A stretch of DNA of 64,000 nucleotides from Pseudomonadota bacterium (GTDB lineage: Bacteria > Pseudomonadota > Alphaproteobacteria > Acetobacterales > Acetobacteraceae). The notes beneath the pieces were generated by a model. That model had not been told where the DNA came from. It worked only from the letters and a program-made list of their open reading frames with translations, and searched no databases. The stretch covers positions 82,859 to 146,858 of the forward strand of contig JAJZBM010000005.1 of assembly GCA_021798915.1 (NCBI GenBank), in the 5' to 3' direction. Every line of letters starts with the position of its first letter. Position 1 is the first letter of the stretch. This document shows positions 1 through 8,925 of this stretch, piece by piece. A program made the translations under genes and the position numbers.

Positions 1-89
1 ATCACGTCCGACATGGAACCATTCTATAGGCGCCTTCGCCCCAAGGCGACAGGCGGAAAACACCCATGCGCAAGGGAGGCGCGCCCGTC

Positions 90-1298
90 ATGATGAAACA
101 TCTCTGTCTGCTCTTGGTTTTGGTGTTTTCCCCGGCCTTCGCCGGGGTGGCCGATGCTGCCGAACCGCTCAAGCTCGGCGTGCTCAATGACCTTTCCGGC
201 GTCTATGCCGATTATCAGGGGCGCGGCTCGGTGATCGCGGCGGAAATGGCCGCTGAGGATTTTGGCGGCAATGTCGCCGGGCGTAAAATCGAGATCATCA
301 CCGGTGATCACCAGAACAAGCCGGATATCGGGCTCGCGATCGCGCGGCGCTGGTTCGATACCGAAGGAGTGGATGCGGTGCTCGATGTGCCGAATTCGGC
401 GATCGCGCTCGCGGTTGCCGATCTCGCGCGGGAGAAGAACAAGGTCTTCATCGGCTCCGGCGCCGGCACCGCGCTGCTGACGGGGACCAAATGCTCGCCC
501 AACACCATCCACTGGACCTTCGATACCTGGGAGGTCGGGCACGCGCTCGGCCGTGCCGTGGTTGCTGAGGGCGGCAAGAAATGGTTCTTTCTCACCGCCG
601 ATTATACGTTCGGCTATGACCTCGAAACCTCGATGACCGAGGCGGTGCGCGCGGCCGGCGGCGAGGTGATGGGCGCGGTTCGTCATCCGCTCGGCACCAG
701 CGATTTTTCGAGCTATCTCCTGAAGGCACAGGATTCGGGCGCGGATGTGCTCGGCCTTGCCAATGCCGGTGGCGATACCGCGACCGCGATCAAGGAGGCG
801 CATGAATTCGGCCTCACGCAAAAAATGAAAATGGCCGGCCCGATCGTCAATATCAACATCATCGAGGCGATCGGCCTGCCGAGCGCCGAAGGCTTGCTGG
901 CGGTCACGCCCTTTTATTGGGACATGACGGCGCAAACCCGCGCTTTTGCCCAGCGCTTCAGCGCCCGCCATCCCCAGCACATCATGCCGAACGACATGCA
1001 GGCCGGGGTTTATGCCGCAACTCTCGCTTACCTCAAGGCGGTCGCGGCGCTCGCCGGCGCGAGCAGCGATGGTCGCGCGGTGGTCGCGGAGATGAAGAAG
1101 AAGCCTGCCGAAGATCCGCTGTTCGGCGAAAGCGTGATCCGCGCCGATGGCCGTGTTTTGCATCCGGTTTATCTCATGGCCGCGAAGACGCCGGCGGAAA
1201 GCCATGGCAACTGGGACTTCTTCAAACTGCTGGCGACCGTGCCGGCGGACCAGGCGTTTCGCCCGCTCGCCGACGGCCATTGCCCGCTGGTGAACTGA
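90..1298 (+). CDS. ABC transporter periplasmic binding protein, Leu/Ile/Val type
   Basis: A 402-residue periplasmic binding protein of the LivK-like family (Peripla_BP_6), which normally captures branched-chain amino acids, amides, urea or aromatic acids for an ABC importer. The start at 90 is preferred because GGGAGG lies at 75-80 and the protein then opens with a classic signal peptide (MMKHLCLLLVLVFSPAFA) ending near ADAA; an ATG at 66 would put eight polar residues before it. The mature start LKLGVLNDLSGVYAD is the usual first strand of this fold. No permease or ATPase gene of this class follows, so the partner genes are upstream of the window or elsewhere. The substrate cannot be read from sequence. 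Confidence 0.85.
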   Translation: MMKHLCLLLVLVFSPAFAGVADAAEPLKLGVLNDLSGVYADYQGRGSVIAAEMAAEDFGGNVAGRKIEIITGDHQNKPDIGLAIARRWFDTEGVDAVLDVPNSAIALAVADLAREKNKVFIGSGAGTALLTGTKCSPNTIHWTFDTWEVGHALGRAVVAEGGKKWFFLTADYTFGYDLETSMTEAVRAAGGEVMGAVRHPLGTSDFSSYLLKAQDSGADVLGLANAGGDTATAIKEAHEFGLTQKMKMAGPIVNINIIEAIGLPSAEGLLAVTPFYWDMTAQTRAFAQRFSARHPQHIMPNDMQAGVYAATLAYLKAVAALAGASSDGRAVVAEMKKKPAEDPLFGESVIRADGRVLHPVYLMAAKTPAESHGNWDFFKLLATVPADQAFRPLADGHCPLVN

Positions 1299-1305
1299 TG
1301 GGCGC

Positions 1306-1376
1306 GGGCAGTGCCGCAGGCACTGCCCAACGAATAAAAGTTTTTTGGTTCTTTTTTACAAAAAAGAACGATTTTT
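1306..1376 (+). terminator. Composite hairpin terminator repeat, copy A
   Basis: Two perfect hairpins follow the stop of the binding-protein gene. The first has 10-bp arms GGGCAGTGCC (1306-1315) and GGCACTGCCC (1319-1328) with a 3-nt loop, followed by AATAAAAGTTTTTT. The second has arms GTTCTTTTTT (1348-1357) and AAAAAAGAAC (1360-1369), followed by ATTTTTT. It lies between two convergent genes and could stop both. The same composite element recurs at 36954-37070 and 42681-42815 in the other orientation. Confidence 0.75.
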
Positions 1377-1387
1377 TACCCGCGCCC

Positions 1388-3184
1388 TCACCCGAGCGGC
1401 GCACAGGCGCCGGCGAGCCAGCCTTGGGTCGCCGCCGGCAGGTCGGGGCCGAGTTCGGCGAGCACACGGGCGTGATAGGCATCGAGCCAACCGCGCTCGT
1501 CCGGGGTGAGCAAGGCGGGGTCGATCAGGGCGCAGTCGAAAGGGGCGAGCGTCAGGGTCTCGAAGCGTAGGAACCGGCGGCCCGCACTCATCTCCGGCGC
1601 CGGCTGCACGAGCAGGAGGTTTTCCAGCCTGATCCCGTATTCCCCGGCGGCGTAGAAGCCGGGCTCATTGGAGAGGATCATGCCCGCCGCCAGCGCGATT
1701 GGCTGCGCGGCGCGGGAAATACCGGCGGGGCCTTCATGCACCGAGAGGTAACTCCCGACACCATGGCCGGTGCCGTGGTCGTAATCGAGGCCGGCCGCCC
1801 ATAGCGCGCGGCGGGCGAAGGCATCGAGATGGGGGCCGGCGACCCCTTGCGGGAAGACCGCGGTTGCGAGCCCGATATGGCCGCGCAAGACACGGGTGAA
1901 GCGGTCGCGGAGCAGCGGGGGCGGCGCGCCCGGGCCGATCCAGAGCGTGCGGGTGACATCGGTGGTGCCGTCGAGGTATTGCGCCCCGGAATCGATCAGA
2001 TAGACGGTATCGACGCCGATCGCGCGGTCGCTTTCGGCGCTGACGCGGTAATGGATGATGGCGCCGTCGGGCCCCGCGGCAGTGATCGCGGGGAAGCTTT
2101 CGCCCCGGAAATGCTGGCCCTCGGCGCGGCAGGCGCGGAGCCGCTCGGCCGCCGTGATTTCGCTCTCCCCAGCGCCGTGGGCGCTCATGTGGTGGAGAAA
2201 CCGGCACAGCGCCAGCCCGTCGCGCCGGTGGGCGGCGCGGGCGCCGTTCTGTTCGGTCTGGTTTTTGCGCGCTTTCGGCAATTGGCAGGGATCGGGGGCG
2301 AAGCTGATCGTGGCGCCGGCTTCGCGCAAGCGTTCGGCGAACCAGACCGGGCTCGCGCCGGGATCGACGCGCACGCGGCGCCCGGCGAGGGCGGCGAGGG
2401 CGGCCGGGAGGGCGGCGGGTTCGGCGATGGTCACCGCCGGGCCGAGCGCGGCGCGGGTCGCCGGCGGCAATTTCTTCCCGGTCATGAACAACTCGCAGCC
2501 GGCATCGGCGTGCAGAAGCGCGAAGCCGAGGGCGACCGGGGTGAACGGCACGTCATCGCCACGGAGGTTGAGCAGCCAGTTGATCGCGGCGGGGTCGCTG
2601 AGCACAGCGGCGTCCTCGCCGGCCTCGCGCAGCCGGGCGGCGATTTCAGCGCGTTTTTCCGCCGCACTCCGCCCGGCGAAGGCGAGATCGTGCGGCAGTG
2701 CCGGGGCGCGTGGCGGCGCCGGGCGATCCTGCCAGAGCGCGTCGATCGGGTTGGCGATCGCGACCAGGGTGAGGCCGGCGGCGCGGAACCGCTCGCGCTG
2801 TGTCTCGCTGATCAGCCAGGGATCGTAGCCGATCCGCCCGCCCGGTGGCGTTGCCGCCGCGAGCCAGGCCGGCGGCGGAGTCTCGGTGATGTGGTGACGT
2901 TCCCAGAGCGTGGGGTCGGTTTCGGCGGCGGCTTGCAGCGTGTAGCGGCCATCGGTGAACAGGGCGGCGCGCTCGGCGAGCACGCAGGCCAATCCGGCGC
3001 TGCCGGTGAAGCCGGTGAGCCAGGCGAGGCGCTCGGCCGAGGGCGGGACATATTCGCCGAGATGCTCGTCGGCGCGCGGCTGGAGAAAGCCGGCGAGGCC
3101 CTGGGTGGCGAGGGCGGCGCGCAAGGCGGCGAGTCGTTTCCTAAAAATTTCATAACTCACGCTATCATCATGCGCACAGATCAT
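1388..3184 (-). CDS. Xaa-Pro aminopeptidase (M24B, three-domain type)
   Basis: Cytosolic metalloprotease of 598 residues that removes N-terminal residues preceding proline. It has two creatinase-like N-terminal domains (about 15-310) and a pita-bread M24 domain to the end. The five metal ligands are visible: D398 and D409 in LIDSGAQYLDGTTD, H474 in GTGHGVG, E507 in SNEPGFY and E521 in RLENLL. Length matches the long aminopeptidase P2 family (about 600). The start at 3184 has GAGG six bases upstream; an in-frame start 60 bases earlier lacks conserved sequence. Divergent from the DUF1127 gene, convergent with the binding protein. Confidence 0.9.
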   Translation of the reverse strand: MICAHDDSVSYEIFRKRLAALRAALATQGLAGFLQPRADEHLGEYVPPSAERLAWLTGFTGSAGLACVLAERAALFTDGRYTLQAAAETDPTLWERHHITETPPPAWLAAATPPGGRIGYDPWLISETQRERFRAAGLTLVAIANPIDALWQDRPAPPRAPALPHDLAFAGRSAAEKRAEIAARLREAGEDAAVLSDPAAINWLLNLRGDDVPFTPVALGFALLHADAGCELFMTGKKLPPATRAALGPAVTIAEPAALPAALAALAGRRVRVDPGASPVWFAERLREAGATISFAPDPCQLPKARKNQTEQNGARAAHRRDGLALCRFLHHMSAHGAGESEITAAERLRACRAEGQHFRGESFPAITAAGPDGAIIHYRVSAESDRAIGVDTVYLIDSGAQYLDGTTDVTRTLWIGPGAPPPLLRDRFTRVLRGHIGLATAVFPQGVAGPHLDAFARRALWAAGLDYDHGTGHGVGSYLSVHEGPAGISRAAQPIALAAGMILSNEPGFYAAGEYGIRLENLLLVQPAPEMSAGRRFLRFETLTLAPFDCALIDPALLTPDERGWLDAYHARVLAELGPDLPAATQGWLAGACAPLG

Positions 3185-3309
3185 GACTGCCTCGCCTTCT
3201 TCGCACCTGCACAATAACCTCGGGAGAGGCATATAGGGCGCCATGAGAGGCCAGCGTGACCGGCCCTCGCTGTTCTCCGGAACAGATCCAGATGCAAGGT
3301 GAACATGCC

Positions 3310-3630
3310 ATGACGATCGATTTTGCCCATCTCGAAATCTTCTCCCCCGGCCATTCGGTGGCCAGCGCGCCGCGGCGCGACATGGTGCGCCCGCCGCTTG
3401 CGGCGCGGCTGTTCGCGGCGATCGGGCTCGGGTTTGCCGCGGTGGCGCGCAAAATCGCCGCCCATGCCGAGCGCCGCGCGGTGTTGGAAGAACTGTCCCG
3501 GCTTTCCGACCGCGAACTCGCCGATATTGGCCTCACCCGCGGTGATCTGCTGCTGGTGTTCGACCCGGGCTTCGCCGCCCAGCGCGAGGCCGCGCGCACC
3601 GCGCACTGCCTTTCGCTGCGGGCCGCCTGA
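3310..3630 (+). CDS. DUF1127 domain protein
   Basis: A 106-residue protein with a C-terminal DUF1127 helix-turn-helix-like motif (LSRLSDRELADIGLTRGDL), a motif found in many alphaproteobacterial small proteins, some of which act in phosphate, arginine or RNA metabolism. The hydrophobic stretch LAARLFAAIGLGFAAVARKIA precedes it. The start at 3310 is favoured by AAGGTG seven bases upstream; an ATG at 3292 and a GTG at 3256 are possible longer starts. It ends 8 bp from prmA, which is convergent. Specific function unknown. Confidence 0.75.
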   Translation: MTIDFAHLEIFSPGHSVASAPRRDMVRPPLAARLFAAIGLGFAAVARKIAAHAERRAVLEELSRLSDRELADIGLTRGDLLLVFDPGFAAQREAARTAHCLSLRAA

Positions 3631-3638
3631 GGCGGCGT

Positions 3639-4547
3639 TCACGGCGGCGGCTGTGGGCGGCGCAGGATCAGCGTCGTCCACGCCCCGCAGGTCACGCGCC
3701 CGGCGAGCACCAGGCCCTGGCGGCGATGCGCCGCGAGCACCATGGTTTCCTGGCGCGCCAGGAGCCCGGCGAGAATAGCATAACCGCCCGGCGCGAGGTG
3801 GCGCGCCAGCGCCGCCGCCATGGCGCAAAGCGGGCGCGCGAGAATATTCGCGAGCACGAGATCGAAGGGCGCGGCATGGCGGAGCGGGCGCTTGCGCCAG
3901 CCATCGCCGTGTTCGACGCGCACCCGGCGCGCAAGGCCGTTTCGCCGTGCGTTCTCGGCCGCGACCCGCACCGACCAGGGGTCGATATCGCTCGCCAGCA
4001 CCGGAATTGACATCGGGCGATGAAAGAGCCGCGCCGCCGCCATCGCCAAAATTCCAGAGCCGGTGCCGAGATCGAGGATACGGCGTGGGTGATGATGCCG
4101 TGCCAGCGCCGCGAGGGCGAGGAGACAGCCGCGGGTCGAGCCATGCTCGCCGGAGCCGAAAGCGAGCCCGGCATCGAGGGTGAGGGTGATGCGCCCGGGC
4201 GAATGGCGGGGCGGAAGATGGGTGCCACGCAATTCGAAGCGCTCGCCGATACGTTGCGCCGGAAAAGCCTCGCGGTTGCGCGCCAGCCAGCCGGTGGCCG
4301 GCGTCGGGAGACGGAGAAGTTCCGGCTGCTCGCCGCTGACGGTGGCGGCAAGGGCGAGGGCGAGGGTCAGGTTTTCCTCGTCCGCACCGATCGCCCGGAT
4401 GCCCTCGACCCGCCAGCGATCGCCCGGGTCTTCGCGAAACCGCCCGACGCTGCGGCAAGTTTCCGCCAGAGCCGCCTCGAATAGCGGGGCGGCGGCGGCG
4501 CTGACGACGATTTGCAGGGTTTCGAGCTCTTCCACGCGCGCGGTCAT
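3639..4547 (-). CDS. prmA: Ribosomal protein L11 methyltransferase
   Basis: SAM-dependent enzyme of 302 residues that trimethylates ribosomal protein L11. The N-terminal substrate-recognition region is followed by LDAGLAFGSGEHGSTRGCL and the class I methyltransferase core: motif I ILDLGTGSGILAMAAARL, motif II ASDIDPWSV, and the catalytic-loop signature LANILARPL. The ATG at 4547 overlaps the TGA of the upstream helicase gene (ATGA), which fixes the start and suggests translational coupling; the longer open frame upstream is only the shadow of the helicase. Convergent with the DUF1127 gene. Confidence 0.9.
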   Translation of the reverse strand: MTARVEELETLQIVVSAAAAPLFEAALAETCRSVGRFREDPGDRWRVEGIRAIGADEENLTLALALAATVSGEQPELLRLPTPATGWLARNREAFPAQRIGERFELRGTHLPPRHSPGRITLTLDAGLAFGSGEHGSTRGCLLALAALARHHHPRRILDLGTGSGILAMAAARLFHRPMSIPVLASDIDPWSVRVAAENARRNGLARRVRVEHGDGWRKRPLRHAAPFDLVLANILARPLCAMAAALARHLAPGGYAILAGLLARQETMVLAAHRRQGLVLAGRVTCGAWTTLILRRPQPPP

Positions 4548-6724
4548 GCCGGCTCCACGAATCGGTCGAGGACGTGCTTGGTGCCGGCGGCGTCGAAAGC
4601 GATCTCGAGCCGGTCGTCCTCGGCGGCGACCACGGTCCCGTGGCCGAATTTCTGATGGAAAATCCGGCTGCCGATGGCGATGCCGCGTGGACGCGCGGGA
4701 GAAACACGCGCCTCGAGGGGGAATGCCGTCGCCGGTGCCGGGCGGGCGCCGCGATGCCGATTTTGCGCCGCCGAGCCGCCACGGCGCAGCCACTCCTCGG
4801 GGATTTCGTCGAGAAACCGGCTCGGGATGCTGTCCTGCCAATTGGCGTAGATGCGGCGCTGCGCGGCGTGGAGGATGATCACCCGCCGGCGGGCGCGGGT
4901 GATGCCGACATAGGCGAGCCGGCGCTCCTCCTCCAGCGCCTTGACGCCGCCCTCATCGAGGGCGCGCGGGTTGGGAAACACGCCCTCCTCCCAGCCGGGC
5001 AGGAACACGGTGTCGAATTCCAGGCCTTTGGCGGCGTGCAGCGTCATCAGGCTGACCTTGTCGCTGGTGGCGTTTTCCTCGTTCTCCATCACCAGGGCGA
5101 CGTGGTCGAGAAACCCGGCGAGGCTCTCGAAATCGGCGAGGGCGCGGATGAATTCCTTCAAATTCTCGAGCCGCCCCGGCGCCTCGGGGGATTTGTCCGC
5201 CCGCAGCATGTCGGTATAGCCGCTCTCGTCGAGCACGGCGCGCAAGGTCGCGACATGTCCCTCGCCGGCCAGCCGCGCGCGCCACTCGGCGAGATGGGCG
5301 AGCAGGCCGCGCACCCCCTCGCCGGCGCGGCCGCGCAACGCTCCCGCTTCGAGCAGCGCCGAAGCCGCGGTGGTGAGCGGAACATCCTCCGCCCGCGCGC
5401 GCTCATAGAGCGCCCGGAGCGCGACCGCCCCCACCCCCCGGCGCGGCACGTTGATGACGCGCTCGAACGCCAGATCGTCGCTGGGCTGGACCAGAAGCCT
5501 TGCATAGGCGATGGCGTCGCGGATTTCGGCGCGCTCATAAAAGCGGAGGCCGCCGACGACGCGATAGGGAATGCCGAGGGTGATCAGCCTTTCCTCGAAA
5601 GCGCGGGTCTGGAACCCGGCGCGGACCAGAATTGCCATCTCGGCCGGGCTCTCGCCGGATCGCTGCAACGCCTCGATGCGTTCGCCGACGGCGCGCGCCT
5701 CCTCCTCCGAATCCCACAGGCTGAGCACGGTCACGTTCTCGCCCGCGCCCCGCGTCTTGCCCCCGCCGGCCGCCGCGCCGTCCTCGTTGCCGGGGCGCAG
5801 CGTCTTGCCGAGACGGCCGGCGTTATGGGCGATGAGGGCACTGGCGGCGGCGAGAATCGGCGCCGTCGAGCGATAATTGCGTTCCAGGCGAATGACCTTG
5901 GCGCCGGGAAAATCCTTCTCGAAGCGGAGAATGTTTTCGACCTCGGCGCCGCGCCAGGAGTAGATGCTTTGGTCGTCATCGCCGACGCAACAAATATTCC
6001 GCCCGGCCTGTGCCAGAAGCCGGAGCCAGAGATACTGCACGACATTGGTGTCCTGGTATTCATCGACCAGGAGATAGCGGAATTGCCGATGATACTGGGC
6101 AAGAACTTCAGGATTCTCGCGCAGGATGTCGGTCACGTGCAAAAGCAGATCGCCGAAATCAGCGGCATTCAGCGCCTTGAGCCGCGCCTGATAGGCGCCG
6201 TAGAGCGCCAGCATGCGACCGCCGGCGAGATCGCCGCCCGCCGCCGGCATCACCCGCGCCGGCCCCTCGCCGCGATCCTTCCAGCGCTGGATCTGGTGCA
6301 TCAGGAGCAGCGGCGGCCAGCGTTTGGCGTCGATCCGCTCGGCCTCCATCAATTGTTTGAGAAGACGAAGCTGATCATCGGTATCGAGGATGGTGAAATT
6401 GGCGGCAAGTCCGGCGAGCCCGGCATGGCGGCGCAGCAGGCGGGCGGCGAGGGCATGGAACGTGCCGAGCCACAGTCCCTCCACCGGGCGGCCGAGAATC
6501 GTCGCCACCCGCTCGCGCATCTCGCGCGCCGCCTTGTTGGTGAAGGTGACGGCGAGGATCTGCCCCGGGCTCGCCCGCCCGGTGAGCAGGATATGGGCGA
6601 AGCGGGTGGTCAGCACCCGGGTCTTGCCGGTGCCGGCGCCCGCCAGTACCAGCACCGGACCATCCAGCGTCTCGACAGCCATGCGCTGCTCGGGGTTCAG
6701 CCGCGCGAGATGCTCGGCCATCAT
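4544..6724 (-). CDS. UvrD/PcrA-type superfamily 1 DNA helicase
   Basis: 3'-5' DNA helicase of 726 residues, used in nucleotide excision repair, mismatch repair and clearing recombinase or RNA polymerase. Visible motifs: Q-motif LNPEQRMAVE, Walker A LAGAGTGKT, motif Ia AVTFTNKAAREM, Walker B LLVDEYQDTN, motif III GDDDQSIYSWRGA, motif IV LERNYRS, motif V LMTLHAAKGLEF and motif VI VGITRARR. The C-terminal tail ends with GSRIFHQKFGHGTVV..., the Tudor-like module typical of PcrA/UvrD. AGGAG lies just before ATG 6724 (6721 is also possible). It overlaps prmA by 4 bp and is divergent from the SBF transporter gene. Confidence 0.92.
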   Translation of the reverse strand: MMAEHLARLNPEQRMAVETLDGPVLVLAGAGTGKTRVLTTRFAHILLTGRASPGQILAVTFTNKAAREMRERVATILGRPVEGLWLGTFHALAARLLRRHAGLAGLAANFTILDTDDQLRLLKQLMEAERIDAKRWPPLLLMHQIQRWKDRGEGPARVMPAAGGDLAGGRMLALYGAYQARLKALNAADFGDLLLHVTDILRENPEVLAQYHRQFRYLLVDEYQDTNVVQYLWLRLLAQAGRNICCVGDDDQSIYSWRGAEVENILRFEKDFPGAKVIRLERNYRSTAPILAAASALIAHNAGRLGKTLRPGNEDGAAAGGGKTRGAGENVTVLSLWDSEEEARAVGERIEALQRSGESPAEMAILVRAGFQTRAFEERLITLGIPYRVVGGLRFYERAEIRDAIAYARLLVQPSDDLAFERVINVPRRGVGAVALRALYERARAEDVPLTTAASALLEAGALRGRAGEGVRGLLAHLAEWRARLAGEGHVATLRAVLDESGYTDMLRADKSPEAPGRLENLKEFIRALADFESLAGFLDHVALVMENEENATSDKVSLMTLHAAKGLEFDTVFLPGWEEGVFPNPRALDEGGVKALEEERRLAYVGITRARRRVIILHAAQRRIYANWQDSIPSRFLDEIPEEWLRRGGSAAQNRHRGARPAPATAFPLEARVSPARPRGIAIGSRIFHQKFGHGTVVAAEDDRLEIAFDAAGTKHVLDRFVEPA

Positions 6725-6845
6725 GGGTCTCCTAGGCTTCGCCGCGTCAGGGCCGGGCAGGATTTCGGGAAAATGCTCACCAAAGGGGTATAGAACGCAT
6801 GACGATGGCATCCAACCCGCGATCCCGGCGGCCGGCGCGGGCGGC

Positions 6846-7793
6846 ATGAGGTTTCTCAAAATCCTGCTCGAAGCCTCGGCGCGGCAGGGTCGGTCGCTGC
6901 TCGCCATCGCCATTTTCGGCGGGCTGCTGATCCCGCCGCTCGCGCACGCGCTGCGCCAGGTGATTCTCCCGGAAGTGCTGGCGCTGACCACGCTGGTTCT
7001 GCTCAGGATCGACATTCCCGCCGCTTTCGCCCATCTCCGTCGGCCGGGGCGGCTTGCGCTCATCGTCGGGTTTCATCTGCTGCTCTGCCCGCTGATCGCC
7101 TTCGCGGTGGTGCGCGCGCTGCCGATCGACCATGGCATTGCCGCCGGTGTGGTGGTGTTCGCGACCGGCTGCGGCGCGCTTTCGGCGCCGGCTTTCGCGC
7201 GCCTGGTCGGGCTCGATCCGGAATTGTCGCTGCTGATGACGCTTGGCACCACGTTCCTGGTACCGCTCACCGCGCCGCCGATCGTCTTCGCGCTGACCGG
7301 AATCGACCTCGCGATCGGGCCAGTGGCGTTCATGCTGCGGCTTGCGCTCACCATCGGGCTGCCGCTGCTCGTGGCGCTCGGCTTGCGCCGCGTGATCGGC
7401 CCCGCGCGGCTCGGCGCGATCGGCGGCGCCGTCGATGGCGGGGTGGTGTGGCTGCTGGTGCTCTATGGTTTCGGCGTGATGGACGGGCTCGCTTCCCGGC
7501 TCGGCGCCGATCCGCTCTGGGTGGTCGCCGCGGCGCTCGCCGCTTTCCTTGCCGATTTCGGGCTCAATCTGATCACGGCGCTGGCGTTTTTTCCGCTCGG
7601 CCGAGCCGGCGCGGCCTCGGTCGGCCTGGTCTCGGGCAATCGCAACATGGCGCTCTATCTCGCCGTGCTGCCGGTCGGGGCCGATCCCAGGCTCGGCCTT
7701 TTTTTCGCCCTCTGCCAGTTCCCGCTCTATCTCAGCCCGTTTCTACTGCGCCCGCTTTATCGCCGGCTGATGGCGCGTCCGCTCGCGGCCTGA
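6846..7793 (+). CDS. SBF-like (bile acid:sodium symporter family) membrane protein
   Basis: A 315-residue polytopic inner-membrane protein with about nine to ten hydrophobic segments, e.g. LLAIAIFGGLLIPPLAHAL, LIVGFHLLLCPLIAFAVV and GIAAGVVVFATGCGALSAPAF. The spacing, the polar GCGALSAPAFARLVGLDPELS segment and the late SGNRNMALYLAVLP motif resemble the SBF/BASS fold (PF01758), where a paired crossover motif binds sodium. Substrate unknown; family members move organic anions, pantoate or arsenite. The start at 6846 is the first ATG in frame after the divergent helicase start. Its last 62 bp overlap the 3' end of metF on the other strand. Confidence 0.65.
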   Translation: MRFLKILLEASARQGRSLLAIAIFGGLLIPPLAHALRQVILPEVLALTTLVLLRIDIPAAFAHLRRPGRLALIVGFHLLLCPLIAFAVVRALPIDHGIAAGVVVFATGCGALSAPAFARLVGLDPELSLLMTLGTTFLVPLTAPPIVFALTGIDLAIGPVAFMLRLALTIGLPLLVALGLRRVIGPARLGAIGGAVDGGVVWLLVLYGFGVMDGLASRLGADPLWVVAAALAAFLADFGLNLITALAFFPLGRAGAASVGLVSGNRNMALYLAVLPVGADPRLGLFFALCQFPLYLSPFLLRPLYRRLMARPLAA

Positions 7794-8733
7794 CGCCGAG
7801 GATATGGGCGATGGCATAGGTGAGGTCGGGGCGGTTCAGGGTATAGAAATGGAATTCATCGACGCCGTTGGCCTGCAGGAGGCGCACCTGCTCGGCGGCG
7901 ATCACCGCGCCGACGATGCGGCGGAGTTCGGGGTCGTCCTCGGTGCCGGCGAAGAGATGGCCGAGCCAGGCCGGAACGCTCGCCCCGCAGAGCGCGCTGA
8001 ACCGCGCCGCCTGGGCGTAGTTGGAGACCGGCATGATGCCGGGGACGATCGGCGCGGTGAGGCCGGCGGCCAGTGCCCGGTCGAGAAAACGGAGATAGGT
8101 GTCGGTTTCGAAGAAATACTGGGTGATGGCGCGGGTCGCGCCGGCATCGAGCTTGCGTTTGAGATTGTCGAGATCGGCCTCCGGGCTCGATGCCTGGGGA
8201 TGGGTCTCGGGATAGGCGGCGACCGAAATCTCGAACGGCGCGATGCGACGGAGCCCGGCGACGAGATCGGCGGCGTAGGCATAGCCCTCCGGATGCGGCC
8301 GATAGGGCTCGCCCGGCGGCGGATCGCCGCGCAGCGCAACGATATGGCGCACCCCCGCCGCCCAATATTGCCGGGCGATGGCGTCGATCTCGGCGCGGCT
8401 CGCGCCGATGCAGGTGAGATGCGCCGCCGGGACCAGGCTGGTTTCCTTGACGATGCGCGCGACCGTCGCATGGGTGCGGGCCTGGGTGGTGCCGCCGGCG
8501 CCGTAGGTCACCGAGACGAAATGCGGCGCGAGCCGCTCGAGGCGCCGGATGCAGAGCCAGAGCTGCGCCTCGAGGGCGGCGTTGCGGGGCGGGAAAAATT
8601 CGAAGGAGAGCAGCGGCGGCGGCTGCGCGGCATCGCGCGCCGGCAGGGCGGCGATGCGTGGGCCGGTCAGCCAGCGCTCCAGGGTTGCCGGCGATGGGGT
8701 GGCGCCGTTCGGCGGCTTGGCGGCGGCGGACAT
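7732..8733 (-). CDS. metF: 5,10-methylenetetrahydrofolate reductase
   Basis: Flavoenzyme of 333 residues that reduces methylene-THF to methyl-THF, supplying methyl groups for methionine synthesis. The TIM-barrel signature strands are present: LLSFEFFPPR with the catalytic Glu, FVSVTYGAGGTT, AHLTCIGAS, IVALRGDPP with the FAD-contacting Asp, ITQYFFETD, and PGIMPVSNY. The C-terminal EFHFYTLNRPDLTYAI is the usual family end. A Pro/Ala-rich N-terminus of about 40 residues precedes the barrel. The 3' end overlaps the convergent SBF gene by 62 bp. No methionine-pathway gene is adjacent. Confidence 0.93.
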   Translation of the reverse strand: MSAAAKPPNGATPSPATLERWLTGPRIAALPARDAAQPPPLLSFEFFPPRNAALEAQLWLCIRRLERLAPHFVSVTYGAGGTTQARTHATVARIVKETSLVPAAHLTCIGASRAEIDAIARQYWAAGVRHIVALRGDPPPGEPYRPHPEGYAYAADLVAGLRRIAPFEISVAAYPETHPQASSPEADLDNLKRKLDAGATRAITQYFFETDTYLRFLDRALAAGLTAPIVPGIMPVSNYAQAARFSALCGASVPAWLGHLFAGTEDDPELRRIVGAVIAAEQVRLLQANGVDEFHFYTLNRPDLTYAIAHILGVRPRADAPSAGDKAGAVETG

Positions 8734-8811
8734 GGAATGAACTCCTCGAAAGCGCGGGAAATGCGCTGGTTTTGTTCACCAAATCGGCCGCTCCCGCAAG
8801 CGCGCGCCGCG

Positions 8812-8823
8812 GTAAAGCTTTAC
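8812..8823. promoter_or_regulatory. Perfect 12-bp palindrome between metF and mlaA
   Basis: GTAAAGCTTTAC is a perfect dyad in the 192-bp divergent region between metF (ATG at 8733) and mlaA (ATG at 8926). It is AT-rich against a GC-rich background and about 80-100 bp from each start, so it could be an operator for either gene. No regulator is known to me for this sequence. Confidence 0.3.
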
Positions 8824-8925
8824 GCCGGGGCCGCGCGACCCTATTTGACCCCGAACAGCTTGGCGCCCGCGCGCCGGTGCCGGGCTTTCTGGACTGGCCC
8901 CCGGCCCCACGACAAGGATCCCCGC

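Noticed and set aside
31..48. CGCCTT/AAGGCG hairpin before the first gene as a terminator
   Set aside because: The stem is only 6 bp, has no T-run, and the upstream gene is outside the window.
1829..3217. A 462-codon plus-strand frame opposite the Xaa-Pro aminopeptidase
   Set aside because: The minus-strand protein has all five metal ligands and full length, so the plus frame is a shadow.
8734..8925. SAM-II riboswitch in the metF leader
   Set aside because: A few elements (TTTG, CTTGCGG) occur but in the wrong order, and the pseudoknot pairing could not be built.
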